The notes below the pieces were generated by a model that ran no database searches, had not been told where the DNA came from, and worked only from the letters and a program-made list of their open reading frames with translations. From positions 434,001-498,000 of the forward strand of contig JACKCC010000007.1 of NCBI GenBank assembly GCA_020634245.1: 64,000 nt of DNA, written 5' to 3'. Both the position numbers and the translations under genes were made by a program. Positions 26,325-35,099 of this stretch are shown in pieces. Source of the DNA: Ardenticatenaceae bacterium (GTDB lineage: Bacteria; Chloroflexota; Anaerolineae; Promineifilales; Promineifilaceae). Every line of letters begins with the position of its first letter. Within the stretch, counting starts at the first letter, position 1.

Positions 26325-29300
26325 AACAAAACCGAACGATTTCTGCTCTTTTTATGATCACGGCCGTTCTGGTCGCCTTGTTCGCTACCTACCAGTTAGC
26401 GCGGGCTGTACCGGCAGCACGGCCGTTTCTGCAATCCGGCGCGCCCCAGGTCGTCAGCTACCAGGGCCAGGTCACAGTAGATGGCGCAGCCTACAGCGGC
26501 GCTGGCTACTTCAAATTCGCCGTCGTCAACGCGGCGGGCGATACCACCTATTGGGCCAATGACGGCACGGCGGCGGGGGAACCGGTCAATGCGGTGCAGT
26601 TATCCGTCGTCAATGGTCTATTCAACGTGTTGCTGGGCGATACGGCCGTGCCCCACATGACCGCCCTGCCCGCCGCCGCCTTCGACGGCCCAGAACGCTA
26701 CCTGCGCGTTTGGTTCAGCAGCGACGGCGCAACATTCACCCAACTCAGCCCCGACCGCCGCATCGCCGCCGTGCCCTACGCCCTACAAGCCGAAGAAGCC
26801 AAAAGCGCCGCCGACGCCGACACCCTCGACGGCCAACACGCCAGCGAATTTGCTGGCAGCAGCCATAACCACGATGCCACGTATGTCAACGAAGGGCAGG
26901 TTGATAGCATCACCTCCGCCATGATTACCAATGGCACGCTCGCCTTTGCCGATATAGGGTCCAATAGCTGCACCAGCGGCCAGGTGATGCAGTGGAACGG
27001 CACGGCCTGGGCCTGTGCAAGTGTGACCGGCACCGGCGTGACCGACCACGGCGCGCTCACCGGCCTGACAGATGACGACCACCCCCAATACTTTGCGCTC
27101 AGTCAAAACGAGACTGTAACGGGCATCCCGGCCTTCAATGGCGGCACGTCAGGGTCAACCGCGCCGTTCAGTGTAGATAGCACGTATGTCGTGGCTAACC
27201 TGAACGCCGATCTGCTCGACGGCTACCAAACCGGAAATGCCAGCGGCAATATCCCGCTCAGTAACGGCACGGTGAACACCAACCTCAACGCCGACACGGT
27301 GGATGGCTACCACGCCAGCGACCTGATCGGCAGCGCCGGGTGGAACCTGACGGGCAACACCGGGACGGCCCCGGCGACAAACTTCCTCGGCACCACCGAC
27401 GCCCAGCCGCTCGTCCTGCGCACGAACAACACCGAGCAGGCGCGCCTGGATACCACCGGCAGCCTGGGCCTGGGCACCACCGCCCCCACCGAGCGCCTCA
27501 CCGTGCAGGGCAACGCCGAGGTACTAGGCTATGACGCCCCGGTCGCGCGCGGGTTTATTACGGCCGCCACGCTGGATGCCCCCCGCGCGGTAGCCGTCGC
27601 CGGGCAGTATGCTTACGTCGTATCTGAAGTCGGCGATAGCCTGAGTATCTTTGATATTTCCAATCCGGATGCCATCGTTGCCCGCGGCGTTACTATCGCG
27701 GGCCTGGATGCACCTAGAGCAGTAGCCGTCGCCGGGGATTACGCCTACGTGGCTTCGTACGCTACCAACCGCCTGGTCATCTTCGATGTGTCCGACCCGG
27801 ACAACATTGTGTGGGTGGGGGCTGCTTACGCGAATGGGCCGAACGGAGTGGCCGTCTCCGGGCGCTACGCCTACGTTGTGGCCTACAACAACACCCTGAG
27901 TATCTTTAACACCTCCAACCCCGCCGCCCCGATCTCTGTGGGAGCCACCACCAGCAATCTAAACATTCCCACTTCGGTGTTTGTCGCCGGGCGCTACGCC
28001 TACGTCACAAACTACTATGGCCCCTACCTGTCAATTTTTGACATCGCCGACCCCAGCAATATCGTGCCCAGAGGCTATACGAGCACGTCCCTCTATGCGC
28101 CTTACGCCGTGGTTGTCAGCGGGCGCTACGCCTACGTCGCGTCGTGGTGGAACGGCCGTCTGGTTACCTTTGATATTTCCGACCCAGATAATCCAGTATT
28201 CCTGGATGACATCAACACCAATCTGGGCGGCGTCTTCTCTGTGGCCGTTGCCGGAGATTACGCCTATGTCGCCTCGCGCAACAATGATGCCCTCGCCGTG
28301 TTTGATGTGTCTGATCCGGCCAACCTGATCGCGCGCGGTTTTACCACCACCAACCTGGATGACCCCCAAAGTGTAGTTGTCGCCGGGCGCTACGCTTACG
28401 TTGCCTCGGCCGCCAACGACCGGCTGGCGGTCTTTGATCTGAATCGCCTGGAAGCGCCCACCGCCGATATTGGCAGCCTGCACACCGGCGGGCTGCACGT
28501 TGGCGAGAGCGCCCTCGTCGGCAACAATCTCACCGTCCAGGGCGGCTTGAACGTCGGCGGGGGCGGGGCGCTGATCAACGGCGACCTGGGTGTGCAAGGC
28601 AGCGCGGCCTTTAACGGCGGCACATCAGGCGCAACCGCGCCGTTCACAGTGGATAGCACGTATGTGGTGGCCAACCTGAACGCCGATCTGCTCGATGGGC
28701 AGCACGGCAGCTACTACCAGAACGCCTCCAACATCAATGCCGGTACGCTCGGCGCGGCCTACTATTCAGCTTATGCGGACCTGACCGCCGAGGGATACCT
28801 GGACAACAATGCCACCACCGACCTGCTCACCCGTGCCCAAAGCGATGGGCGCTACTGGATGGTGGACGGCAACAGTTTGGGCGCCGTGGGCCGGCTAGGC
28901 ACTAATGACAACTATGCGCTGGAGCTAGAGGTCAACAACCTTCGCGCCCTGCGCCTCGAACCCAACGCGACCAGCCCGAACGTAATCGGCGGTTATAACG
29001 GCAATACCGTAACCAGCGGCGTGGCCGGTGCGATGGTCGGCGGTGGCGGGGCCAGTGGGGCGATCAACTTGGTCAGCGCCAACTATGGCACGGTTCCCGG
29101 TGGACAAGGGGGAGCTGCCACCCATTACGGCGAGATGGCCTATGCCAGCGGCAGTTTCAGCGCCTCCGGCGATGCGCAGACCTCGGTCTATGTGCTGCGC
29201 AACACCAGCAGCGGCACCACTTACGCGCCTCTCTACCTCGACGGCTCGACCGCCAAGATCACGCTGGCGTTGAACCGGGCAATGACGTTCGACATCTTGA

Positions 29301-29551
29301 TCACCGGTATGGCAGATAATGGCGCCGCGGCCTCTTACCAATTCCTGGGCGGAATCCGACGTACATCTGGAGGCATTGCGGTGATCGCGCCGCCGACACA
29401 AACGCTGAACGCGGAAACGGACTTGACCTGGAATTGTTCCGTTGGGGCAGACCCGACCAACCTGGCGTTGGATATCGTCTGCCGGGGGGCAACAGGCCTC
29501 GCCGTTCACTGGGTTGCTACCGTGCGCACTGTAGAAACCACGATGCCGTAA
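26321..29551 (+). CDS. Large secreted protein with LVIVD-type propeller repeats
   Basis: Sec signal peptide at 1-30 (ISALFMITAVLVALFATYQL). Residues about 38-165 form a module starting APQVVSYQGQVTVDGAAY that recurs almost unchanged in the next gene. Tail-fibre-like 'NADLLDG' or 'NADTVDGYHAS' phrases occur several times between 165 and 370 and again near 780. From about 395 to 710, seven or so repeats of 'AVAGxYAYVxS..xxLxIFDISxP' are LVIVD repeats that should close a beta-propeller. The C-terminal 250 residues have no call. It is probably an extracellular adhesion or binding protein. Confidence 0.85.
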   Translation: MKQNRTISALFMITAVLVALFATYQLARAVPAARPFLQSGAPQVVSYQGQVTVDGAAYSGAGYFKFAVVNAAGDTTYWANDGTAAGEPVNAVQLSVVNGLFNVLLGDTAVPHMTALPAAAFDGPERYLRVWFSSDGATFTQLSPDRRIAAVPYALQAEEAKSAADADTLDGQHASEFAGSSHNHDATYVNEGQVDSITSAMITNGTLAFADIGSNSCTSGQVMQWNGTAWACASVTGTGVTDHGALTGLTDDDHPQYFALSQNETVTGIPAFNGGTSGSTAPFSVDSTYVVANLNADLLDGYQTGNASGNIPLSNGTVNTNLNADTVDGYHASDLIGSAGWNLTGNTGTAPATNFLGTTDAQPLVLRTNNTEQARLDTTGSLGLGTTAPTERLTVQGNAEVLGYDAPVARGFITAATLDAPRAVAVAGQYAYVVSEVGDSLSIFDISNPDAIVARGVTIAGLDAPRAVAVAGDYAYVASYATNRLVIFDVSDPDNIVWVGAAYANGPNGVAVSGRYAYVVAYNNTLSIFNTSNPAAPISVGATTSNLNIPTSVFVAGRYAYVTNYYGPYLSIFDIADPSNIVPRGYTSTSLYAPYAVVVSGRYAYVASWWNGRLVTFDISDPDNPVFLDDINTNLGGVFSVAVAGDYAYVASRNNDALAVFDVSDPANLIARGFTTTNLDDPQSVVVAGRYAYVASAANDRLAVFDLNRLEAPTADIGSLHTGGLHVGESALVGNNLTVQGGLNVGGGGALINGDLGVQGSAAFNGGTSGATAPFTVDSTYVVANLNADLLDGQHGSYYQNASNINAGTLGAAYYSAYADLTAEGYLDNNATTDLLTRAQSDGRYWMVDGNSLGAVGRLGTNDNYALELEVNNLRALRLEPNATSPNVIGGYNGNTVTSGVAGAMVGGGGASGAINLVSANYGTVPGGQGGAATHYGEMAYASGSFSASGDAQTSVYVLRNTSSGTTYAPLYLDGSTAKITLALNRAMTFDILITGMADNGAAASYQFLGGIRRTSGGIAVIAPPTQTLNAETDLTWNCSVGADPTNLALDIVCRGATGLAVHWVATVRTVETTMP

Positions 29552-29588
29552 ATGGTTGATAACCCTAACCAAAATCAGGAGAAAAACC

Positions 29589-30962
29589 ATGAACCCCCAA
29601 AAACTTGTTTTTAGCGCTTTACCACTTCTGCTGGCAGCGCTGTTCATCATCAGCGTTCCGGCGAGGGCCAGGGTGCTGGCGCGCCCTTTATTTGCCAGCG
29701 GCGCGCCGCAGGTGGTCAGCTACCAGGGGCAGGTCACGGTAGACGGGGCCGCGTATAACGGCGCTGGCTTTTTCAAATTCGCCGTCGTCAACGCGGCGGG
29801 CGACACCACTTACTGGGCCAACGACGGTACGGCGGCGGGCGAACCGACAACGGCCGTTTCCCTCTCCGTCGTCAATGGCCTGTTTAATGTGCTGTTGGGG
29901 GATACGGCCGTACCCCACATGACCGCCCTGCCCGCCGCCGCCTTCGACGGCACAGAACGCTACCTGCGCGTCTGGTTCAGCAGCGATGGCGCAACATTTA
30001 CCCTGCTCAGTCCCGACCGCCGCGTTACGGCCGTGCCCTATGCCCTACAAGCCGAAGAAGCCAAAACCGCCGCAACTGCCGGCGACGCCGACACCCTCGA
30101 CGGCCAACACGCCAGCGCCTTCCAGCAGCGCTATGCCAACGTCGTCATCGTCGCCAAAAGCGGCGGCGATTACGCCACCATCACCGCCGCCCTCAACAGC
30201 ATCACCGCCGCCGATGACGCCAACCGCTACCTGGTGCGGATCATGCCCGGCGTCTACACCGCGCAGGTGACGATGAAGCCCTACGTGGACATCGAAGGCT
30301 CCGGCGAGTTGACCACCAAAATCACCTACACCGGCAGCGCAGATATGAACACCGGCACGGTGATCGGCGCGAACGATGCCGAACTGCGCTTTTTGACGGT
30401 GGTCAACACCGGTGGTAGCGATTACGCCGCCGCGATCTACAATGCTTCCGCCTCACCGCGCCTGACCCATGTAACTGCCACTGCTTCCGACAGCCTATAC
30501 AACGGTGGCGTGTATAACGATGCCAACGCCGCGCCGCTGATGACGCACGTCACGGTCAGCGCCTCAGGGACAGGGGAGCAATACAATGTCGGCGTATTCA
30601 ACGAGGACAACGCCACGCCGACGCTGACAGACGCGACCATCAGCGCCTCTGGCGGCAGGTTCGCTATCGCCGTCTATAACAACAATGCTTCCGCCACGCT
30701 GCAACACTGCACGCTTCAAGCCAGCGGGGGAACGGAGAGCTATGGCATTCAAAGCGATGCATACACAGGCAGCTACACAGTGCGCGTGGACAACTCGCAA
30801 GTGACGGGCAGCACGAACGCCATCCTTAGCACCGCCAATTCCGCCATCCTGATCGGCGCTACCCTGCTGGATGGCGGGACGGCATCCACCTTTGGCGGCA
30901 CAATCACCTGCGCCGGGGTATATGATGAAGCCTACACGTTCTACGCCAGCGCCTGCCCCTGA
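29589..30962 (+). CDS. Secreted paralogue with parallel beta-helix domain
   Basis: The start is ATG 29589, preceded by CAGGAGAAAAACC; an upstream in-frame TTG is not needed. Signal peptide about 1-28 (LVFSALPLLLAALFIISVP). Residues about 38-170 repeat the module of the preceding gene. From about 180, VVIVAKSGGDYATITAALNS and YLVRIMPGVYTAQVTM indicate a pectate-lyase-like right-handed beta-helix, continued by repeats such as 'NASASPRLTHVTATASDS'. No catalytic residues could be identified, so binding or adhesion is as likely as polysaccharide cleavage. Confidence 0.85.
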   Translation: MNPQKLVFSALPLLLAALFIISVPARARVLARPLFASGAPQVVSYQGQVTVDGAAYNGAGFFKFAVVNAAGDTTYWANDGTAAGEPTTAVSLSVVNGLFNVLLGDTAVPHMTALPAAAFDGTERYLRVWFSSDGATFTLLSPDRRVTAVPYALQAEEAKTAATAGDADTLDGQHASAFQQRYANVVIVAKSGGDYATITAALNSITAADDANRYLVRIMPGVYTAQVTMKPYVDIEGSGELTTKITYTGSADMNTGTVIGANDAELRFLTVVNTGGSDYAAAIYNASASPRLTHVTATASDSLYNGGVYNDANAAPLMTHVTVSASGTGEQYNVGVFNEDNATPTLTDATISASGGRFAIAVYNNNASATLQHCTLQASGGTESYGIQSDAYTGSYTVRVDNSQVTGSTNAILSTANSAILIGATLLDGGTASTFGGTITCAGVYDEAYTFYASACP

Positions 30963-30977
30963 TAAGGAGTTTTGACG

Positions 30978-31748
30978 ATGAAGAAACATTTTTTCCTGCT
31001 GAGCATGGGATTAATAGCGGTTTTTGTGATGGTTGGCATTGCCCTGGCCGCCAGCGGCCCGGCGGTTGATTGGCAGGTGACGGCCGGCGGCGGCGCGCCG
31101 GCCGCCGTGGGAAATGTCACCTTGAATGACACGCTGGCGCAGCCGATTGTGGGCGCATCCTCTGGGGGGAATGTGGGGCTGGGCGCGGGCTATTGGGTTG
31201 GCCTGGGCTACGACGAGACATTTTGTGGCCTGACGACTGGTAAGCAAAACTTCAACCAGACGTGGCCGGTGCAGGTAGATATTGTGGCGCTAGGCACGAT
31301 TGACTGCCTGCGCGTCACCCGCAAAGATGCCGATCACCCCAATGCTACCGGCGATTCTAATTTAAGCGGCGTGGGCTGCGGGCACTATTGGACGATTACG
31401 GCTACCGACAGCCTCGGCGCAGCGGCCACAGGGTTTACGCTAACGCTGACGCTGCCGCATGATGGCCTGAGTAATCCGCGCGCCTGCCGCTATTCCGGTG
31501 ACGCGGGTTATGGTTGGGACTGCGATGATGGTACGTACACGACCTTCACGGCCGTTAATGTTACACGCACAGGCATCACAGAGCTTTCGGATTGGGCGGT
31601 GGGGGGCGAGGTGGGGCCAACGGCCGTTACCCTCTCCACGTTCTCGGCGATGTCAAAGGCGGGTTGGTTGGTTGGATTGTTGGTTAGTGCGTTGGGGGTG
31701 GCAACGGCCGTTCTCCTCCTCCACCGCCGCCAAATGAAAGCCTCATAA
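30978..31748 (+). CDS. Secreted or anchored protein with C-terminal membrane helix
   Basis: ATG 30978 follows AAGGAGTTTTGACG. An N-terminal signal (HFFLLSMGLIAVFVMVGIAL) leads to about 200 exported residues and a C-terminal anchor: PTAVTLSTFSA, then AGWLVGLLVSALGVATAVLL, then basic HRRQMK. This resembles sorting tags in which a short motif precedes a helix and basic residues. A decayed copy of the same ending is present at 34.9 kb. The middle has paired Cys (ACRYSGDAGYGWDCDDG). The ACGGCCGT octamer occurs twice within the anchor. Confidence 0.75.
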   Translation: MKKHFFLLSMGLIAVFVMVGIALAASGPAVDWQVTAGGGAPAAVGNVTLNDTLAQPIVGASSGGNVGLGAGYWVGLGYDETFCGLTTGKQNFNQTWPVQVDIVALGTIDCLRVTRKDADHPNATGDSNLSGVGCGHYWTITATDSLGAAATGFTLTLTLPHDGLSNPRACRYSGDAGYGWDCDDGTYTTFTAVNVTRTGITELSDWAVGGEVGPTAVTLSTFSAMSKAGWLVGLLVSALGVATAVLLLHRRQMKAS

Positions 31749-31842
31749 AACAGAATTTTACACACTGGAGTCTAGAGCTAGAGCCAAATAGCCGAGTAAT
31801 TCCTCTAGCTCCAAACTCAAGACCGCATCAGGAGAAAACAAA

Positions 31843-34554
31843 ATGCAAACATACCCTCATCACCTGCCCAGCAAACAACGAATTTGGGCCATTCTTTCAA
31901 GCGTCGTCTTGTCCCTCATCATCGGCGCGTCGTTCCTGTGGCTCATGATGGACCCATCGCCCTCCCAGGCCGCTCCCATGCTCGACCAGCAACAAACCAG
32001 CGCCCCGGCAAGTTCTGACGGGGATAACGCCAGTTACACCTGGCAGCAGGGCGTCAGGGCCGCGATGACCGGGCAGTTGACCGGGGTTGACCTGTACGTT
32101 CAGACTCCCGGCAGCGCGCAATTCTTTGTGAAAACCGGCGGGGTGCCGTGGCAAACCGGCACCGAGGTCTTTTCCGCTACGATTTCTCCGGCGGCGACAG
32201 GGTGGCACCACATTGATATCGCTGCCGCCGACATCTTGCTTGGCGCGGAAGAGGATTTCGTCATCGGCATTCAGGGCACGGGCGGCGGGCTGTGGTTGGG
32301 GAGCGCCACGAGCGATGTGTACGCCCGTGGCGCGTTATACCTCAATGAAGTCTCACAGACCGGCGATCTCGCTTTCAGAACGTATATCGAGCCGATCTCC
32401 GGCACGCTCGACCAGCAACAACTTGGCACGTCTACGTCATACCACACGGGCAGTTTTGTCTGGCAGCAAGGCGTAAAAGCGGGACTGGCCGGCAAATTGG
32501 CGGGCGTGGAAGTTTACGTTGACCAGTTGGGCAGTGCGCGGTTCTTTGTAAAACGGGGCGCGCCGTGGCAAAGCAGCGCCGATCTCTTTTCGGCCACAAT
32601 CTCGCCTGCGGCGACCGGCTGGTACTACATCGACCTCTCTTCGGCCAGCATCACGCTTGATCAAGAGGAAGATTTCGTCATCGGCTTCCAGGGCGGCGGC
32701 AGTAACCTTTATATCAAGGGTGATGGCAGCGCCCCGTACGCTCGCGGGCAACTCTATCTCGATTATGGCTACGGTCCGACAAGCTGGGGGGGCGATTTTG
32801 CCTTCAGAACGTACATGGTGACACCTCTGGAACCCGAGCTATCCATTGTTAAGCGCGTAGAACCGGCCAACGCCTATCCTGGCGATACCATCACCTACAC
32901 CCTCACCTTTTCCAACACGGGCGGCGAGTTGGTAACCGGCGTGATACTGACAGATAGCATCCCCCTCAGCGTAACGGGTACCAGCGTTATCAACAGCGGC
33001 GTGGCGATCACGCAAACCGCGCCCGGCTACGTCTGGGCGGTGCAAGACCTCGCCCCAAACGAAGGGGGCATCATCACCATCACCGGCGTGCTCAACCCCG
33101 ACCTGCCGCGCGGCGTAATCACCAACACAGCCACTATGGCCGGGCTTAGAAGCAGCGCCGAAAGCAGTGTCCCCGTCACCGTCATCCATCGCCCGCCGAC
33201 GGTCAGCATCGCCCCGATTGTGCCGTTGGCCTCTAATTTGACCACGGCCATCAGCCTCAACGATCCTCAGGGCGACCTGTTAAGCGGCGCGCTCGAAATT
33301 TTGAGCGTGCCGGGCGCGCCGGTAACGGCCACTTTCGAGACTCTGTCCACCGCCTGCGGCAGCGCAGGGGTGCCGCTACAGCTAACGCTGAACGGCGGCT
33401 TGATTGGCGAAACCTACGCCCCGACCAACTGCTCCATTACCCCCGGCATCGGCGCGGTCAACTTCACCGGCCCCGAAATCGCCGCCAACTTTATTGATGG
33501 CGACAACACTTGGGCCTTCAATCAGGCCAGCGGTGATCAGCCGTACACAGCCTGGGCCAGAGCTACCCTCCGTTACAGCGACGGTAGTAGCCAAAATGCC
33601 TGCCTGTTTGACTATAACGGCGGTGATTGCACCGTCACCGATCTGCCCAGCGCCGGCTACTACAACGGGCCGCTTAGTGGTTCCGCGGTGTTACCCCTAC
33701 TAGCGACCGTAGTGGTTTCGGAAAGTTACAGCAACTCTGAACTGCCGTTCTGGCTGAATGTGGCGGGCATGGCTGCCGGCGACTATCGCCTGCGCGTCAC
33801 CGCCAGCGATGGCGTGGACAGCGGCGAAGATAGCGAACCGTTTACGCTGGCCGGCGAGCGAAGGCTGTACCTCTCGTCCCTGCTTACCTTCGCCAAAAGC
33901 GTCGCGCCGGCCGAGGCCCGCCCCGGCGCGGCCATCACCTACACCCTCACCTTCTCCAACGTAAGCGGCTCGCTCTTAACCGGCGTGGTCATCACCGACA
34001 CCATCCCCGTCAGCGTGACCAACACTGGCGTCATGAGCAGCGGGGTGAGCCTCACCCAGGTCGCCGCTTCGCGCTACGTCTGGCACGTGGATGATCTCGC
34101 GCCGCACACCGGCGGCGTTATCACCGTCACGGGGACGCTCAGTGAACCGTTAGCTGCCGGCACTATCGAAAATAGCGCCAGCGTCGCCGTGCAAGGCGAG
34201 GTTTACAATGTCAGCAGCGCAGAATTGACCGTGTTAAACCTCGCGCCTGTGGTGAACGCGGGCAGTCCGCAGACGGTCACCCCGGGTGACGAGGTCACGC
34301 TAGACGGCAGCGGCAGCCGCGATCCCAACGGCGACGCGCTGACCTACGGCTGGATGCAGACCGGCGGACCGACGGTCACGTTCACCCCCACCCTCAGCGT
34401 GACCAACTTCACCGCGCCAAGCAGCGCCGCCGTGCTGACCTTTACCCTGACCGTAACCGACAGCTTTGGCCTGGCCGCCTCAACACCGGCTGAGGTAGTC
34501 ATCACCGTTAACCAGGTGAATCTGTACTACCTTCCTTCAATTTTCAAGAATTAA
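31843..34554 (+). CDS. Large surface protein with duplicated N-terminal module, DUF11 and PKD-like domains
   Basis: A 903-aa exported protein; signal/anchor about 17-45 (LSSVVLSLIIGASFLWLM). Two tandem copies of an approximately 145-residue module follow (SYTWQQGVRAAMTGQLTGV and SFVWQQGVKAGLAGKLAGV). Two DUF11 repeats (YPGDTITYTLTFSNTGGEL and RPGAAITYTLTFSNVSGSL) and a PKD-like domain (VNAGSPQTVTPGDEVTLDGS) occur further on. The protein ends NLYYLPSIFKN, a C-terminal tag of the 'YLPxxxKN/RN' kind that I recall from Chloroflexota secreted proteins. It is likely cell-surface or sheath material. Confidence 0.85.
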   Translation: MQTYPHHLPSKQRIWAILSSVVLSLIIGASFLWLMMDPSPSQAAPMLDQQQTSAPASSDGDNASYTWQQGVRAAMTGQLTGVDLYVQTPGSAQFFVKTGGVPWQTGTEVFSATISPAATGWHHIDIAAADILLGAEEDFVIGIQGTGGGLWLGSATSDVYARGALYLNEVSQTGDLAFRTYIEPISGTLDQQQLGTSTSYHTGSFVWQQGVKAGLAGKLAGVEVYVDQLGSARFFVKRGAPWQSSADLFSATISPAATGWYYIDLSSASITLDQEEDFVIGFQGGGSNLYIKGDGSAPYARGQLYLDYGYGPTSWGGDFAFRTYMVTPLEPELSIVKRVEPANAYPGDTITYTLTFSNTGGELVTGVILTDSIPLSVTGTSVINSGVAITQTAPGYVWAVQDLAPNEGGIITITGVLNPDLPRGVITNTATMAGLRSSAESSVPVTVIHRPPTVSIAPIVPLASNLTTAISLNDPQGDLLSGALEILSVPGAPVTATFETLSTACGSAGVPLQLTLNGGLIGETYAPTNCSITPGIGAVNFTGPEIAANFIDGDNTWAFNQASGDQPYTAWARATLRYSDGSSQNACLFDYNGGDCTVTDLPSAGYYNGPLSGSAVLPLLATVVVSESYSNSELPFWLNVAGMAAGDYRLRVTASDGVDSGEDSEPFTLAGERRLYLSSLLTFAKSVAPAEARPGAAITYTLTFSNVSGSLLTGVVITDTIPVSVTNTGVMSSGVSLTQVAASRYVWHVDDLAPHTGGVITVTGTLSEPLAAGTIENSASVAVQGEVYNVSSAELTVLNLAPVVNAGSPQTVTPGDEVTLDGSGSRDPNGDALTYGWMQTGGPTVTFTPTLSVTNFTAPSSAAVLTFTLTVTDSFGLAASTPAEVVITVNQVNLYYLPSIFKN

Positions 34555-34557
34555 TGT

Positions 34558-34619
34558 GACTACTCTTTCTCCCCCGCCCCTCGTGCCACGCAGAGCGGGG
34601 GGTGGGGGGAAGAGTAGTC
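34558..34619. repeat. 62-bp imperfect inverted repeat after the surface gene
   Basis: GACTACTCTT at 34558 pairs with AAGAGTAGTC ending at 34619, and the inner C-rich and G-rich tracts extend the stem. It starts 3 bp after the stop, so it may act as a terminator although it lacks a T-run. Confidence 0.5.
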
Positions 34620-34890
34620 GCGAATTAGTGCCATATCCCAGGTTTGCCGGCCGATCTATCCACCCATCTCTGGGCCAGCTAGCCGCCTATTAATTTCCTC
34701 TATAGCAAAGTCTCCTGGATTAAAATGTCCTCCTAACCATTTTTTGTATGTCTGATAACAATGTCCGTGTCAGGCTTTCATAGCCTTGACTAGCTCCATG
34801 TCCCTAAAAATGTCACCGCAACTTCCGAGGGATAGGTACGGCTGGTTTGGTTAGTTTTTTCTGTTCCATCAGAGGTCAAAAATGGTGGGA
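34620..34890. other. Intergenic stretch without identified features
   Basis: About 270 bp between the inverted repeat and the gene remnant. I found no ORF of substance, no promoter pair and no hairpin. It may be further decayed sequence of the remnant downstream. Confidence 0.4.
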
Positions 34891-35005
34891 AATCCGAGAA
34901 CGGCCGTTGCCCTCTCCGCCTTCTCTGCCGCCATACAAATCGGTTGGATTATTGGTTAGGTTAAGCATGGGAGGAACGGCTGTTCTCTGGCGCAAGAAGA
35001 GATAA
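34891..35005 (+). pseudogene. Remnant of a surface-protein C-terminal anchor
   Basis: Translated, the stretch reads PRTAVALSAFSAAIQIGWII, then a stop and frameshift, then MGGTAVLWRKKR and TAA. This matches in order the end of the protein at 30978-31748 (PTAVTLSTFSA, AGWLVG, ATAVLLLHRRQMK). The upstream coding region is not recognisable. It is probably the tail of a deleted paralogue of the surface genes. Confidence 0.6.
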
Positions 35006-35099
35006 CAAACGCAACCTAATAAAGCGCCGCAAATCAGCCATGAAAGTCAAATCACCATAGGGGCGGAGTCACCATTGAGTAATCCCTGTAGTGTGAAAG

